64,000 nucleotides of DNA from CAZCEC01 sp964497615 (GTDB lineage Bacteria > Chloroflexota > Anaerolineae > Anaerolineales > UBA6663). Where the stretch lies: contig CAZCEC010000002.1 of assembly GCA_964497615.1 (NCBI GenBank), positions 1 through 64,000 of the forward strand. The letters are read 5' to 3'. Made by a program: the position numbers and the translations under genes. Below are positions 1 through 8,156 of this stretch, piece after piece. The notes under the pieces were generated by a model. It was not told where the DNA came from, ran no database searches, and worked only from the letters and a program-made list of their open reading frames with translations. Numbering within the stretch: position 1 is the first letter of the stretch; each line of letters starts with the position of its first letter.

Positions 1-48
1 ATTTACGGCGGCCTGAACGGCTGCGATTCACACAGCGAGGAGCCAAGC

Positions 49-1404
49 ATGAAGGAACTGCTGGAAGACGCCACGCGGCGCGCGGTGGCTTATCTCGAGA
101 CGCTGGGGGAGCGCCGGGTGTCGCCCACGCCGGAGGCCGTGGCGGCACTGACGGAGTTGGATGAGCCGACGCCGGAGGGGCCAACCGACCCGGCGGACGT
201 GCTGGCGCTGCTGGACCGGCTTGTGTCGCCGGCCACGATGGCGATGGCGGGGCCGCGCTTCTTTGGCTTCGTTATCGGCGGCGCGCTGCCGGTGACCGTG
301 GCTGCCAACTGGCTGGCCGGCGCGTGGGACCAGAACACGGGGCTGTACGCGCCCACGCCGGGCACCTCGCGCGTGGAGCAGGTGGCGCTGCGCTGGCTGC
401 TGGACCTGCTGGGGCTGCCGCCGGAGAGCGCGGGCGGCTTTGTCACCGGCGCGACGATGGCGAACTTTACGGCGCTGGCGGCGGCGCGGCACGCGGTGCT
501 TAAGCGGGCCGGGTGGAACGTGGAGGCCGACGGGCTGTTCGGCGCGCCGCCCATCACGGTGCTGGTGGGCGCGGAGGCGCACCCAACCTTGTTCAAGTCA
601 TTGGGGATGCTGGGGCTGGGCCGCAGCCGCGTGGTGAAGCTGCCGGTGGATGGGCAGGGCCGCATCCGCGCGGACAGCCTGCCCCCCCTTTCCGGCCCTG
701 CCATCGTGTGCGCGCAGGCCGGCAACATCAACACCGGCGCGTTCGACCCCTTCTCCGAAATCTGCGCCTGGGCGCACGCGGCCGGGGCGTGGGTGCACGT
801 GGACGGCGCCTTTGGCCTGTGGGCGCTGGCCGTGCCGGAGCTGGCGCCCCTCACCGCCGGGCTGGCCGAGGCCGACTCGTGGGCAACCGACTTCCACAAG
901 TGGCTGAATGTGCCTTACGACAGCGGGCTGGCGGTGGCGCGCGACTGCGACGCCATGCAGGCGGCCATGGCCATCACCGCCGAGTATCTGCCGACGCAGA
1001 ACGCCAACCGCAACCCGTCGGACTTTACGCCGGAACTCTCGCGGCGGGCGCGTGGGGTGGAGGTGTGGGCGGCGCTGCGGGCGCTGGGCCGGCAGGGAGT
1101 GAGCGAGATGATTGCCCGCAACTGCCGTCAGGCGCGGCGCTTCGCGGAGGGGCTGCGGGCGGCGGGCTTCAGCGTGCCCAACGAGGTGGTGCTCAACCAG
1201 GTGCTGGTGGAGTTCGGCGACCCAGAGACGACCCGGCGCGCCATCGCCCTCATTCAGGAGGAGGGGACGTGCTGGGCTGGCCCGACCGTGTGGCAGGGGC
1301 ACACCGCCATGCGCATTAGCGTTTCGTCGTGGGCGACGACCGACGCGGACGTGGAGCGGAGCCTGGAGGCGATGGTGCGGGTGGCGCGGGCCGGCAGTGT
1401 ATAA
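49..1404 (+). CDS. Pyridoxal-phosphate-dependent decarboxylase (group II family)
   Basis: This 451-residue fold-type I PLP enzyme resembles the aromatic-amino-acid/glutamate decarboxylase family, which removes the alpha-carboxylate of an amino acid in the cytoplasm. The PLP lysine is K284 in the segment TDFHKWLNVP, the classic family site. Upstream lie a Gly/Thr-rich phosphate-binding segment (FVTGATMANF, near residue 130) and HVDGAFG (near residue 250), whose Asp should contact the pyridine nitrogen. The ATG at 49 follows a GAGGAG ribosome site by about 8 nt. Length is normal for the family. The substrate cannot be told from sequence. Many environmental homologues are annotated only as aspartate aminotransferase family. 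Its stop codon lies inside the likely -10 element of the next transcript. Confidence 0.9.
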   Translation: MKELLEDATRRAVAYLETLGERRVSPTPEAVAALTELDEPTPEGPTDPADVLALLDRLVSPATMAMAGPRFFGFVIGGALPVTVAANWLAGAWDQNTGLYAPTPGTSRVEQVALRWLLDLLGLPPESAGGFVTGATMANFTALAAARHAVLKRAGWNVEADGLFGAPPITVLVGAEAHPTLFKSLGMLGLGRSRVVKLPVDGQGRIRADSLPPLSGPAIVCAQAGNINTGAFDPFSEICAWAHAAGAWVHVDGAFGLWALAVPELAPLTAGLAEADSWATDFHKWLNVPYDSGLAVARDCDAMQAAMAITAEYLPTQNANRNPSDFTPELSRRARGVEVWAALRALGRQGVSEMIARNCRQARRFAEGLRAAGFSVPNEVVLNQVLVEFGDPETTRRAIALIQEEGTCWAGPTVWQGHTAMRISVSSWATTDADVERSLEAMVRVARAGSV

Positions 1405-1405
1405 T
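1400..1405 (+). promoter_or_regulatory. -10 hexamer for the toxin-antitoxin pair
   Basis: A perfect TATAAT lies over the stop codon of the decarboxylase, about 30 nt before the antitoxin ATG. Transcription would start near 1412 and leave a short leader containing GGGAGAAG as the ribosome site. No convincing -35 is visible. Confidence 0.45.
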
Positions 1406-1435
1406 CCTCCCAGGCGATGGTGGGGAGAAGAAGCG

Positions 1436-1699
1436 ATGAGCCGACAGAAGACAAAATTGCTAGGACGATTTATCGTCGCTGATCCCAGGATCTGTCATGG
1501 CAAGCCCACGTTCCGAGGTACCCGGATCATGGTCTGGCAAGTGATGGAGCAGCTTGCCAGTGGCATGGCGTGGGAATCCATCGTTGAGGATTGGGGTGGC
1601 AGCGTTAGCATGGAGGCCATAGCTGAGGCAGTCCAGTTGGCCGGTCAGGCCTTCTTGGATCACGCGGACGAATACGTCCTTGATCCGTCCGCCGTATGA
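1436..1699 (+). CDS. DUF433-family antitoxin
   Basis: An 87-residue protein matching the DUF433 (COG2442) pattern: an N-terminal beta hairpin, the segment DPRICHGKPTFRGTRI with the conserved GKP-x-x-x-GTRI core, then a helix-turn-helix-like half (GMAWESIVEDW, EAIAEAV). DUF433 proteins are VapB-like antitoxins encoded before a PIN-like DUF5615 protein, and that arrangement is present here with a 4-bp ATGA overlap. The start is fixed by GGGAGAAG 5-6 nt upstream of the ATG. A longer open frame continues upstream but overlaps the decarboxylase and is rejected. Base composition is clearly less GC-rich than the flanking genes, which suggests recent transfer. Confidence 0.85.
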   Translation: MSRQKTKLLGRFIVADPRICHGKPTFRGTRIMVWQVMEQLASGMAWESIVEDWGGSVSMEAIAEAVQLAGQAFLDHADEYVLDPSAV

Positions 1700-2079
1700 T
1701 CATTCTCGATGAGCATTTGCATCGAAGCCAACGTGAACGACTGGCTGGCTGGCACATCGCAGTACGTCAAATTGGTTATGACTTTGCCGCCAAGGGGCTG
1801 CTGGATTCCGCCATTGTGCCACTGCTGCTGACGCTGCGGCGACCGACCTTTGCCACGCTCGATTCTGACTTCTACACATCCTCCCTCTGCCATCCCCGAT
1901 ACTGTTTGCTGTTCTTGAGCGTGGCGCAGCTTGAAGCGGCGGGGTTTATCCGTCGCTTCTTGCGTCATCAACAATTCAACACCCAGGCCAAACGGATGGG
2001 CGGGGTTGCCAGAGTGTCTCACGCTGGCATCTCCGTTTGGCGTCCCCATGCCCGCCGGCCTATCTGGGTGCCGTGGTAG
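1696..2079 (+). CDS. DUF5615 PIN-like toxin
   Basis: A 127-residue protein beginning MIILDEHLH, the acidic first strand of DUF5615/Mut7-C PIN-like ribonucleases. A second acidic strand, FATLDSDFY, follows near residue 55, then CLLFLS. In this family these Asp residues coordinate Mg2+ for RNA cleavage. It overlaps the upstream antitoxin by 4 bp, so translation is probably coupled. The C-terminal tail after about residue 95 is Arg/His/Trp-rich and not recognisable, and could be an extension created by local sequence change. GC content is lower than the neighbours. Toxicity is inferred from family and pairing. Confidence 0.75.
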   Translation: MIILDEHLHRSQRERLAGWHIAVRQIGYDFAAKGLLDSAIVPLLLTLRRPTFATLDSDFYTSSLCHPRYCLLFLSVAQLEAAGFIRRFLRHQQFNTQAKRMGGVARVSHAGISVWRPHARRPIWVPW

Positions 2080-2101
2080 TGCCTGATCTTTGCTTGCCGG
2101 C

Positions 2102-2129
2102 TTGACAGTCAGACCATACGTTCTTTAAT
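2102..2129 (+). promoter_or_regulatory. Sigma-70-type promoter before the hydrolase gene
   Basis: TTGACA (2102-2107) and TTTAAT (2124-2129) are separated by 16 bp. The predicted start near 2136 gives a leader of about 64 nt to the ATG at 2200. This is one of the few places in the window with a recognisable -35 box. Confidence 0.5.
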
Positions 2130-2199
2130 CGCATCCAGGGCGGGGTGGCGGAGCAGTCCTTAACCCAGTCCGCAGCCGACCTATTACCCAGGGGGCCCT

Positions 2200-2871
2200 A
2201 TGACAACCCAAATTGATTGGATTGACCTGGACGACGCCCGCGGCTACGTGGCCGCGCCCAGCGGCGGCGGGCCGGGCGTGCTGGTGCTGCATGCCTGGTG
2301 GGGGCTGACGCCGGTGTTCACGCGGCTGTGCGACCGGCTGGCAGAGGCAGGCTTCGAGGCCCTGGCGCCGGACCTGTACCAGGGCCGTACCGCCAACACC
2401 ATCGACGAAGCCAAAGCCCTGATGGAGCAGCGCGACGGGGCCGCGATGTGGCGGCGCGCGCAGGCGGGGCTAAAGGCGCTGGCAGGCCGGCCGGACGTGC
2501 GCGCGCCCAAGGGGCTGGGCCTGGTCGGCTTTTCAATGGGCGCGTCCTTCGCGGGCGACCTGTCGGCCGCGCACCCGGAAGACGTGGCCGCGGTGGTGCT
2601 GTTCTATGGGGCCACCCTGCCCAACTTCACCCAGGCACGCGCGGCCTACCTGGGCCATTTTGCCGAGCAGGATGAGTGGGAGGAGCCGGAATGGGTGCAG
2701 AAGATGGAAGACGCCATGCGGGCGGCGGGGCGCGAGATCACCCTGCACCACTATCCCCATACCGGGCATTGGTTCTTTGAAGACGACCGCCCCAGCGCCT
2801 ATCAGCCGGAGGCGGCGGCGCTGGCCTGGACGCGCACGGTGGACTTCCTGCGCCAGAAGCTGGAGGGCTGA
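2200..2871 (+). CDS. Dienelactone hydrolase family protein
   Basis: A 223-residue alpha/beta hydrolase with the dienelactone-hydrolase layout: GVLVLHAWWGL near residue 30, DLYQGRTA near residue 60, nucleophile elbow GFSMG with Ser112, and catalytic His190 in HTGHWFFE. True dienelactone hydrolases use Cys at the nucleophile; this one has Ser, as in many DLH-family esterases, so the substrate is open. The protein lacks a signal peptide and should be cytoplasmic. It has its own promoter and stands alone, convergent with the HD-GYP gene. Confidence 0.85.
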   Translation: MTTQIDWIDLDDARGYVAAPSGGGPGVLVLHAWWGLTPVFTRLCDRLAEAGFEALAPDLYQGRTANTIDEAKALMEQRDGAAMWRRAQAGLKALAGRPDVRAPKGLGLVGFSMGASFAGDLSAAHPEDVAAVVLFYGATLPNFTQARAAYLGHFAEQDEWEEPEWVQKMEDAMRAAGREITLHHYPHTGHWFFEDDRPSAYQPEAAALAWTRTVDFLRQKLEG

Positions 2872-2926
2872 CCATGCCCCGGACAGCGATGGCCGTGCAC
2901 CGCGCCACGGTCATCGCCATCCCGGC

Positions 2927-5710
2927 TCAATGCTCGTCCAGCATGCCTAGGAACAACTCCACCACTTGCGGGTCGAAGTGCAGGCCGGCCAGCGCCTCCA
3001 GGTGGGCGCGCACGCGCTCGGCGGGCCAGGCCTGGCGGTAGGGCCGGTCGGACCGCAGCGCATCCCACACATCGGCGACGGCAAACAGGCGGGCGGAGAG
3101 GGGGATTTGCGCGCCCTTCAGGCCGCGCGGGTAGCCGGTGCCGTCCCACTTCTCGTGATGGCAATAGGGGATGTCGAGCGCCGGCCGCAGGAAGGTGATG
3201 GGGAGCAGCATCTCGTAGGCATACACCGGGTGCTGGCGCATGATGTCCCACTCGTCGTCGTCCAGCGGGCCGGGCTTATACAGAATGGCATCGGGGATCG
3301 CCATCTTGCCGATGTCGTGCAGCAGCGCGCCGCGCCGCATGTGGACCAGCTCGTCGTCGGGCAGGTGGAGGGCGCGGGCCAGGCGCTCGGTCATCTCGGC
3401 CACGCGGCGGCTGTGGCCCTCCGTCTCCTTGTCGCGCAGGTCCAGCGCGCGCGACCAGCCCTCCAGCGTGGTGTCGTAGGCCAGGGTCAGCTCCAGGTTG
3501 GTGCGCTGGAGGTTGTTGAACAACTCCGAGTTGTCGATGGCGATGGCGGCCTGCTCGGCCAGGGTCTCCAGAAAGCCCATCCACTCGCCATCGGGCGCCA
3601 GCGCCGTCCGCTGGAAAATCTCCAGCACGCCCTTGATCTGGCCCTTGGCGATGAGAGGCACGCCGCAGTAGGCGGCGAAGCCCTCGGCGGCCAGCAGGCG
3701 GGCGCGGGGGTCGTCGGCGGCGCCCTCCAGCAGGAGGGCAGTGAGGCTGCGGCGTTCGAGCGCCACCTGGCCGGCCAGCCCCTCGCCCAGGCGCGGGCGG
3801 CTGTGCTCGATGGCGCGCGAGTGGAAGCCGCGCCCGGCGGCGTAGGCCAGGGTGTAGCTGTGCGCGTCCAGCAGCAGCACGGCGGCGGCGTGGATGTCGA
3901 GCTGGGTCTTCACCTGGTCGAGCAGCACGTGCAGGGTGACGCCCAGGTCGAGGCTGGCGCTGATGGCGGCGTCGATGGCGTGCAGGGCGGTGAGGCGGCG
4001 CAGGTGCAGTTCGGTCTGGGCGTGCAGCTCGGCGCGGTGCAGGGCGCTGCCGGCGATCTCGGCGATGACGGTCAGCAGGCGCACCTCGTCCGGCGCAAAG
4101 GCGCGGCGCTCGGGCAGGCCGATGTGCATCACGCCGACCGGGCCGGCCTGGGTGTGCAGGGGCAAGGAGATGCTGCTGCGCACCTGGTTCCAGCGCGCGG
4201 CTTCGCCGGGCAGCATGTGCGAGAGCGAGTCCTGGGCCAGGTCGGGGGAAATGTAGATTTCTCCGCTGGCCGCCACCCGGCCGGTGACGCCCTCGCCGGG
4301 GCGATGGCGCAGCCGCAGCAGTTCGGGCGCGGGCGGGTGCCAGCCGCGCGCCACCAGGTCGCCGGTGGCCGGCTCGATGAGATACAGGCTGCCGATGCCG
4401 CCGCCCACCACCTCGGCCGCCTTTTGGAGGAAGATGGGCAGCATGTCCTCGGGCGAGCGCACGCCGCGCAGCCGGGTGGACAGCTCGGTGATGGCCTCCA
4501 ACTCGGCGGCCCGGCGGCGCAGGGCGGCTTCGGACTGTTTGCGGACGTAGATGTCGCGCTGGATGGCGACGGTGTGGGTCCATTGGCCGGCCCCGTCGCG
4601 CACGGGCGTCAGGTGCCGTTCGAGGGTCAGCGGCGCGCCGTCCTGCCGATAGAGGATGATCTCGCCCGCGGCAGGCTCGCCCTGGGCCAGGCGGGAGTTC
4701 AGGGCGTGCACCATGGCCGGGTCGGTCTCGGGCCCGTGCAGGCGGCTGGGCGGCTGGCCGAGCAGGTCAGCGGCGGCGTAGCCGGTGAGGCGGCAGAAGG
4801 CGGGGTTGGCGTAGACGATGCGGGCGTCGGGCGCGGCGGTGGTGATGACGATGGCGTCCTCCGCCTGCTGCACCGCCGACTCCAGCAGGCGCAAGGTCTC
4901 TTCCGACAGGCGCAGGGCTTCGGCGGCCAGGCGGCGCTCGGTGATGTCGCGGCAATTGACCACCAGCGCGCCCACCTCGGCCTTGTCGAGCGCGTTGGTG
5001 ACGACGCCTTCCAGCCACACCCACTGCCCGCCGGCATGGCGCACCCGGAATTCGTACGGGCCGCCGCCCAGGTTGTCCGAGGCCAGGCGGGCCAGGCTGG
5101 CCGATAGCGGGCCGGCTTCGTCGGGGTGCATCAGGTCGAAGGCGGATTGGCCCACCAGGCCGGCGGCCGTCTGCCCCAGCATGCGCCCGAGGGCGGGGCT
5201 GGCATACAGGACCAGGCCGTCGCGGTCGATGAGCACCAGCCCGTCGGAGGAGTGCTCGATGAGGGCCCGGAAGCGGCGCTCGCTGCGCTGGCGGGCCTGC
5301 TCGGCCAGGGCGGCCTCGGCGCGCAGGCGGTGCTGGCTCAGCGCGCCCGCGACGGCCGGGCCCAGGCGGGCCAGCCGGTCCTTGAGCAGGTAGTCGCTGG
5401 CCCCGGCATGCAGGGCGGCCACGGCATCCTCTTCGCTGATGGCGCCGGAGACGAGGATGAAGGGCACGTCCAGGCCGCGCTCGCGCACAAGCTGGAGGGC
5501 GCGGGCGCTGCTGAAGCGCGGCAGGTGGGCATCGGCCAGGATCAGGTCGGGGGCGGGGGCGAGGCGCAGGGCTTCCAGGAAGGCGGCCTCGGTGTCCACC
5601 CGCTGGCAGTCGGCCGCGTAGCCAGACTCGGCCAGCGCCTGGAGGATCAGTTCGGCGTCGTCGGGGTTATCTTCGACCAGCAGCAGCCGCAGCGGCGCGG
5701 GCGTAGGCAT
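2927..5710 (-). CDS. REC-PAS-PAS-GAF-GAF-HD-GYP signalling protein
   Basis: A 927-residue cytoplasmic signalling protein. Rough domain order: receiver 5-120 (phospho-acceptor Asp in LILADAHLP), PAS about 150-270, PAS about 275-395, GAF about 405-560, GAF about 570-720, HD-GYP about 745-920. The last has HDIGK near 797 and HHEKWDGTGYP near 850, the full HD and GYP signatures, so it should hydrolyse cyclic di-GMP (or a related dinucleotide). No histidine kinase is adjacent, so the receiver is an orphan. A TATACT hexamer lies 11 nt before the ATG, so the leader would be only a few nucleotides. Confidence 0.9.
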   Translation of the reverse strand: MPTPAPLRLLLVEDNPDDAELILQALAESGYAADCQRVDTEAAFLEALRLAPAPDLILADAHLPRFSSARALQLVRERGLDVPFILVSGAISEEDAVAALHAGASDYLLKDRLARLGPAVAGALSQHRLRAEAALAEQARQRSERRFRALIEHSSDGLVLIDRDGLVLYASPALGRMLGQTAAGLVGQSAFDLMHPDEAGPLSASLARLASDNLGGGPYEFRVRHAGGQWVWLEGVVTNALDKAEVGALVVNCRDITERRLAAEALRLSEETLRLLESAVQQAEDAIVITTAAPDARIVYANPAFCRLTGYAAADLLGQPPSRLHGPETDPAMVHALNSRLAQGEPAAGEIILYRQDGAPLTLERHLTPVRDGAGQWTHTVAIQRDIYVRKQSEAALRRRAAELEAITELSTRLRGVRSPEDMLPIFLQKAAEVVGGGIGSLYLIEPATGDLVARGWHPPAPELLRLRHRPGEGVTGRVAASGEIYISPDLAQDSLSHMLPGEAARWNQVRSSISLPLHTQAGPVGVMHIGLPERRAFAPDEVRLLTVIAEIAGSALHRAELHAQTELHLRRLTALHAIDAAISASLDLGVTLHVLLDQVKTQLDIHAAAVLLLDAHSYTLAYAAGRGFHSRAIEHSRPRLGEGLAGQVALERRSLTALLLEGAADDPRARLLAAEGFAAYCGVPLIAKGQIKGVLEIFQRTALAPDGEWMGFLETLAEQAAIAIDNSELFNNLQRTNLELTLAYDTTLEGWSRALDLRDKETEGHSRRVAEMTERLARALHLPDDELVHMRRGALLHDIGKMAIPDAILYKPGPLDDDEWDIMRQHPVYAYEMLLPITFLRPALDIPYCHHEKWDGTGYPRGLKGAQIPLSARLFAVADVWDALRSDRPYRQAWPAERVRAHLEALAGLHFDPQVVELFLGMLDEH

Positions 5711-5721
5711 GTGAGGCGCGC

Positions 5722-5727
5722 AGTATA
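5722..5727 (-). promoter_or_regulatory. -10 hexamer (TATACT) for the HD-GYP gene
   Basis: TATACT on the minus strand ends 11 nt before the ATG at 5710. The expected transcription start lies about 4 nt before the start codon, so the mRNA is nearly leaderless. No -35 is evident. Confidence 0.4.
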
Positions 5728-5754
5728 GTACGGAATACGCATGGCCTTGACCCG

Positions 5755-6018
5755 CTAACGGATCAGGCGCTCATACTCGGCGTGGCTTCCGATCCAAAAC
5801 CAGGTGACGCTGTCGCCCTCCAGGAGACCGAGAGCGCGATGGGATAAGGTGATGCGCACCGACCACACGCCTTCTTCGGCATGGATGCACTTGAAGAACA
5901 GTGAAGGATGAAACGGGTTCTGTGACCAGAGGCGATAGGCTTTCCTGGCGCGCTGCCGGGTGTCGGGGTCTAGTTTGGAATAGGCGGCCCAAAAAGAGGG
6001 CAGGACCGCCGAATTCAT
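5755..6018 (-). CDS. RelE/ParE-superfamily toxin
   Basis: An 87-residue basic protein with the RelE/ParE/HigB fold pattern: an N-terminal helix (FWAAYSKLDPDTRQRARKAY), then NPFHPSLFFKCI and WSVRITLSHRALGLL, ending in strand VTWFWIGSHAEYERL, where G-x-H-x-x-Y is typical of the family end. Such proteins are mRNA interferases or gyrase poisons. It overlaps the upstream antitoxin by 4 bp, so the two form one operon. Which RelE subfamily it belongs to is unclear. Confidence 0.8.
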   Translation of the reverse strand: MNSAVLPSFWAAYSKLDPDTRQRARKAYRLWSQNPFHPSLFFKCIHAEEGVWSVRITLSHRALGLLEGDSVTWFWIGSHAEYERLIR

Positions 6019-6245
6019 AGCGCGTCTTCGCTCAGCGGTTCGGCCAAACCATCGGCAATTTGCTGGCGGGCGCGTCGTGCCATCGCTGCCAATTGGGGCT
6101 GCGACTTCGCCACAAGCTCATCCCAGGCGGCTTCATCCTGCAGATCGGCGATGTATTCGCGCAGGTGATCAACGACACGCGCCTGCGCCGATTCGGGCAG
6201 GGTTTCCAAAAGCTTGACGGCGGTTGCGATAGACATGGAGGTCAT
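6015..6245 (-). CDS. Antitoxin partner of the RelE/ParE-type toxin
   Basis: A small acidic helical protein (76 residues from this start) with an N-terminal helix SIATAVKLLETLPESAQ and a charged C-terminal half rich in Ala, Arg and Glu. The start at 6245 is chosen because GGAG lies about 9 nt upstream; the open frame extends 13 codons further (to 6284) without a ribosome site. Order antitoxin then toxin with a 4-bp overlap is typical of parDE/relBE loci. Its autoregulatory DNA-binding role is inferred from family behaviour. Confidence 0.75.
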   Translation of the reverse strand: MTSMSIATAVKLLETLPESAQARVVDHLREYIADLQDEAAWDELVAKSQPQLAAMARRARQQIADGLAEPLSEDAL

Positions 6246-6284
6246 GATCCGTACTCCGGCTGCTGAACTGGCAGGCTGTGCCAT

Positions 6285-6995
6285 CTAGGACTCTAGCATA
6301 GTTTCATCGAGCGCAAAGTCCACGGCCGCCTCGGCGTGCAGGCGCGTGGTGGGGAATTGCGGGACGCTGGAGTCTTCGGGCCGCACCAGCAGTTCGATCT
6401 CGGTGCAGCCCAGGATGAGGCCTTCGGCGCCGTGCGCGACGAGGCCGGCCATGATGCGCTGATAGGCGGCGCGCGAGGCGGGGTTGATGACGCCCAGGCA
6501 CAATTCGTCGTAGATGATGCGGTGCACGGTCTCGCGCTCGGCGGCCTCGGGCAGCAGGACGTCCAGCCCGTGGCGCTCGATCAGGCGGCCGGTGTAGAAG
6601 TCCTGCTCCATGGTGAAGCGGGTGCCCAGCAGTCCCACGCGGCGCAGCCCGGCGGCCTGGATGCGGGCGGCGGTGGCATCGGCGATGTGCAGCAGGGGCA
6701 GGCGCGTGGCCGCCTCGATGGCGGGCGCGACCTTGTGCATGGTGTTGGTGCACAACACGATGAAGTCCGCCCCGGCGCGCTCCAGGCTGCGGGCGGCCTG
6801 GCCCAGCCTCGCGCCGGCCTCGTCCCAGCGGCCCGCGTGCTGGAGGGCCTCGATCTCGGCGAAGTCCACCGAGACCATCACGCACTTGGCCGAGTGCAGG
6901 CCGCCCAGCCGCGCCTTCACGCCCTCGTTGATCAGGCGATAGTATTCCGCCGACGACTCCCAGCTCATGCCGCCAATCAGGCCGATGGTCTTCAT
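6285..6995 (-). CDS. Aspartate/glutamate racemase family protein
   Basis: A 236-residue protein of the PLP-independent Asp/Glu racemase family (YgeA/RacX type). It starts with the family signature TIGLIGGMSWESS and has two catalytic cysteines, C82 in LCTNTMH and C197 in LGCTEIEL, each in its usual context. It interconverts L- and D-aspartate or related amino acids, for peptidoglycan or D-amino-acid metabolism. Its ATG overlaps the stop of the upstream gene by 4 bp, so the two are co-transcribed. Substrate preference cannot be assigned. Confidence 0.9.
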   Translation of the reverse strand: MKTIGLIGGMSWESSAEYYRLINEGVKARLGGLHSAKCVMVSVDFAEIEALQHAGRWDEAGARLGQAARSLERAGADFIVLCTNTMHKVAPAIEAATRLPLLHIADATAARIQAAGLRRVGLLGTRFTMEQDFYTGRLIERHGLDVLLPEAAERETVHRIIYDELCLGVINPASRAAYQRIMAGLVAHGAEGLILGCTEIELLVRPEDSSVPQFPTTRLHAEAAVDFALDETMLES

Positions 6996-7570
6996 GCCGC
7001 CGCCTGGCCCCAGGGCAGCAGCCGCGCCGCGCCGCCCAGGGCGGCCAGCGCGGCTTCCAGGTTGGCCTGCGCCTCGCGCGGCGGCAGCGGGTCAACGTTC
7101 ACGCGCGCGGCCCACAGCGGCCAATGCTCCAGCCGCAGTTCGTGATGGCCGGCGGGGGTGTGCACCTGCTCGTCGCGCACCAGCAGGCGGCGGCTCAGTT
7201 CCTTGGCGGATGGGCCGGCGGCCAATAACACGCCGTGCGTCTCGATATCTTCATAAAGCTGGCGGGCGCGGGGCGGCAGGCGGGCGAACTGCCACGGCGC
7301 ATGCGAGAGCGCCACGCCCAGCACGGCCGGCCACAGTCGCCGGTGGACGAAGGTGATCTTGCCGGCGACCAGGCGCGTGGTGAGCACGTCCGGGTGGGCG
7401 GAAAGCTCGTTGAGCAGGTAGAAGATTTGATGCGCGGCGGGGTCGCTCCACCAGGAGCCGCGCACCGGGCCGCCCGCGGCCAGGGCGGCCACGCTGGGCA
7501 GGCGCGGGTCCTGCTGGAGCAGCAGGCCGCTCTCGGCCAGGCGGGCGAGCAGCGAAACGGGCGTTTCCAT
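6992..7570 (-). CDS. Unrecognised protein, probably leaderless
   Basis: A 192-residue soluble protein that I do not recognise. It is rich in Leu, Ala, Arg and Trp and lacks a signal peptide or membrane helices. The middle (SWWSDPAAHQIFYLLNEL, RLVAGKITFVHRRLWPAVLGVAL) looks like an alpha/beta fold. The start at 7570 is preferred over an ATG/GTG further upstream because TACAAT (7577-7582) sits 6 nt before it, as for several leaderless genes here. The downstream racemase overlaps by 4 bp, which suggests a shared function. Confidence 0.7.
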   Translation of the reverse strand: METPVSLLARLAESGLLLQQDPRLPSVAALAAGGPVRGSWWSDPAAHQIFYLLNELSAHPDVLTTRLVAGKITFVHRRLWPAVLGVALSHAPWQFARLPPRARQLYEDIETHGVLLAAGPSAKELSRRLLVRDEQVHTPAGHHELRLEHWPLWAARVNVDPLPPREAQANLEAALAALGGAARLLPWGQAAA

Positions 7571-7576
7571 GCGCGG

Positions 7577-7582
7577 ATTGTA
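7577..7582 (-). promoter_or_regulatory. -10 hexamer (TACAAT) of a leaderless transcript
   Basis: TACAAT on the minus strand is 6 nt from the ATG at 7570, so RNA would begin at or next to the start codon. No Shine-Dalgarno is present. Confidence 0.45.
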
Positions 7583-7661
7583 GCAGACGCGCAACTGGGG
7601 CTGCGCGCCTGCGTATTGGGATACAATTCAACCTATCTGGACCAGGAAAGGATCGTTCATA

Positions 7662-8156
7662 GTGGAATCTGGGTCTGAACAGGTGAGCGTGCCCGGGCGG
7701 CGGCATCCGGCGTGGGTGTGGGCGGCGGGCATCGGCGCGGCGCTGCTGGTATGCGCGGCGCTGACCGGCGCGTCAATCTATATCTATCAGGCCGCCACGG
7801 CCCAGCCGGGAACCCTGGGCGGGCCGCCGGCCGTGCCGACCCCGGTCGAGTTTGCGGCGCTGCCGCCGGGCGTGGCGGCGGACGGTCAGCGGCTGTTCGG
7901 CGAGTCGGCGTGCACGGCTTGCCATTCGCTGCTGCCGGAGGTGGTGGTGGTGGGGCCGTCGCTGGCGGGCGTGGGGGCGCGGGCGCCGGGCCGCAAGCCA
8001 GACTACACCGCCGAGGAATACTTGCTGGAGTCCATCGTCAATCCCAACGCCTACATCGTTAAGGGTTTCAGCCGCAACGTCATGCCGCAAACGTTCCAGA
8101 CGCAGTTCAGCGACCAGCAGTTGGCGGATTTGGTGGCGTTCCTGCTGACGCAGTAG
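7662..8156 (+). CDS. Membrane-anchored cytochrome c, class I
   Basis: A 164-residue protein with one N-terminal membrane helix (about 19-43) and a short linker leading to a class I cytochrome c domain outside the membrane. Haem attachment is CTACH at 84-88; the distal ligand is probably M141 in NVMPQTF. The GTG at 7662 is the start, with AGGAAAGG upstream. It would carry electrons on the outer face of the membrane, for example to a terminal oxidase. No oxidase gene is adjacent. Its 3' end overlaps the convergent gene by about 50 bp. Confidence 0.88.
   Translation: MESGSEQVSVPGRRHPAWVWAAGIGAALLVCAALTGASIYIYQAATAQPGTLGGPPAVPTPVEFAALPPGVAADGQRLFGESACTACHSLLPEVVVVGPSLAGVGARAPGRKPDYTAEEYLLESIVNPNAYIVKGFSRNVMPQTFQTQFSDQQLADLVAFLLTQ

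Noticed and set aside
2966..5107. A 713-codon plus-strand frame opposite the HD-GYP gene
   Set aside because: Shadow of the minus-strand gene; low-complexity Gly/Ala/Gln/Arg composition and no ribosome site.
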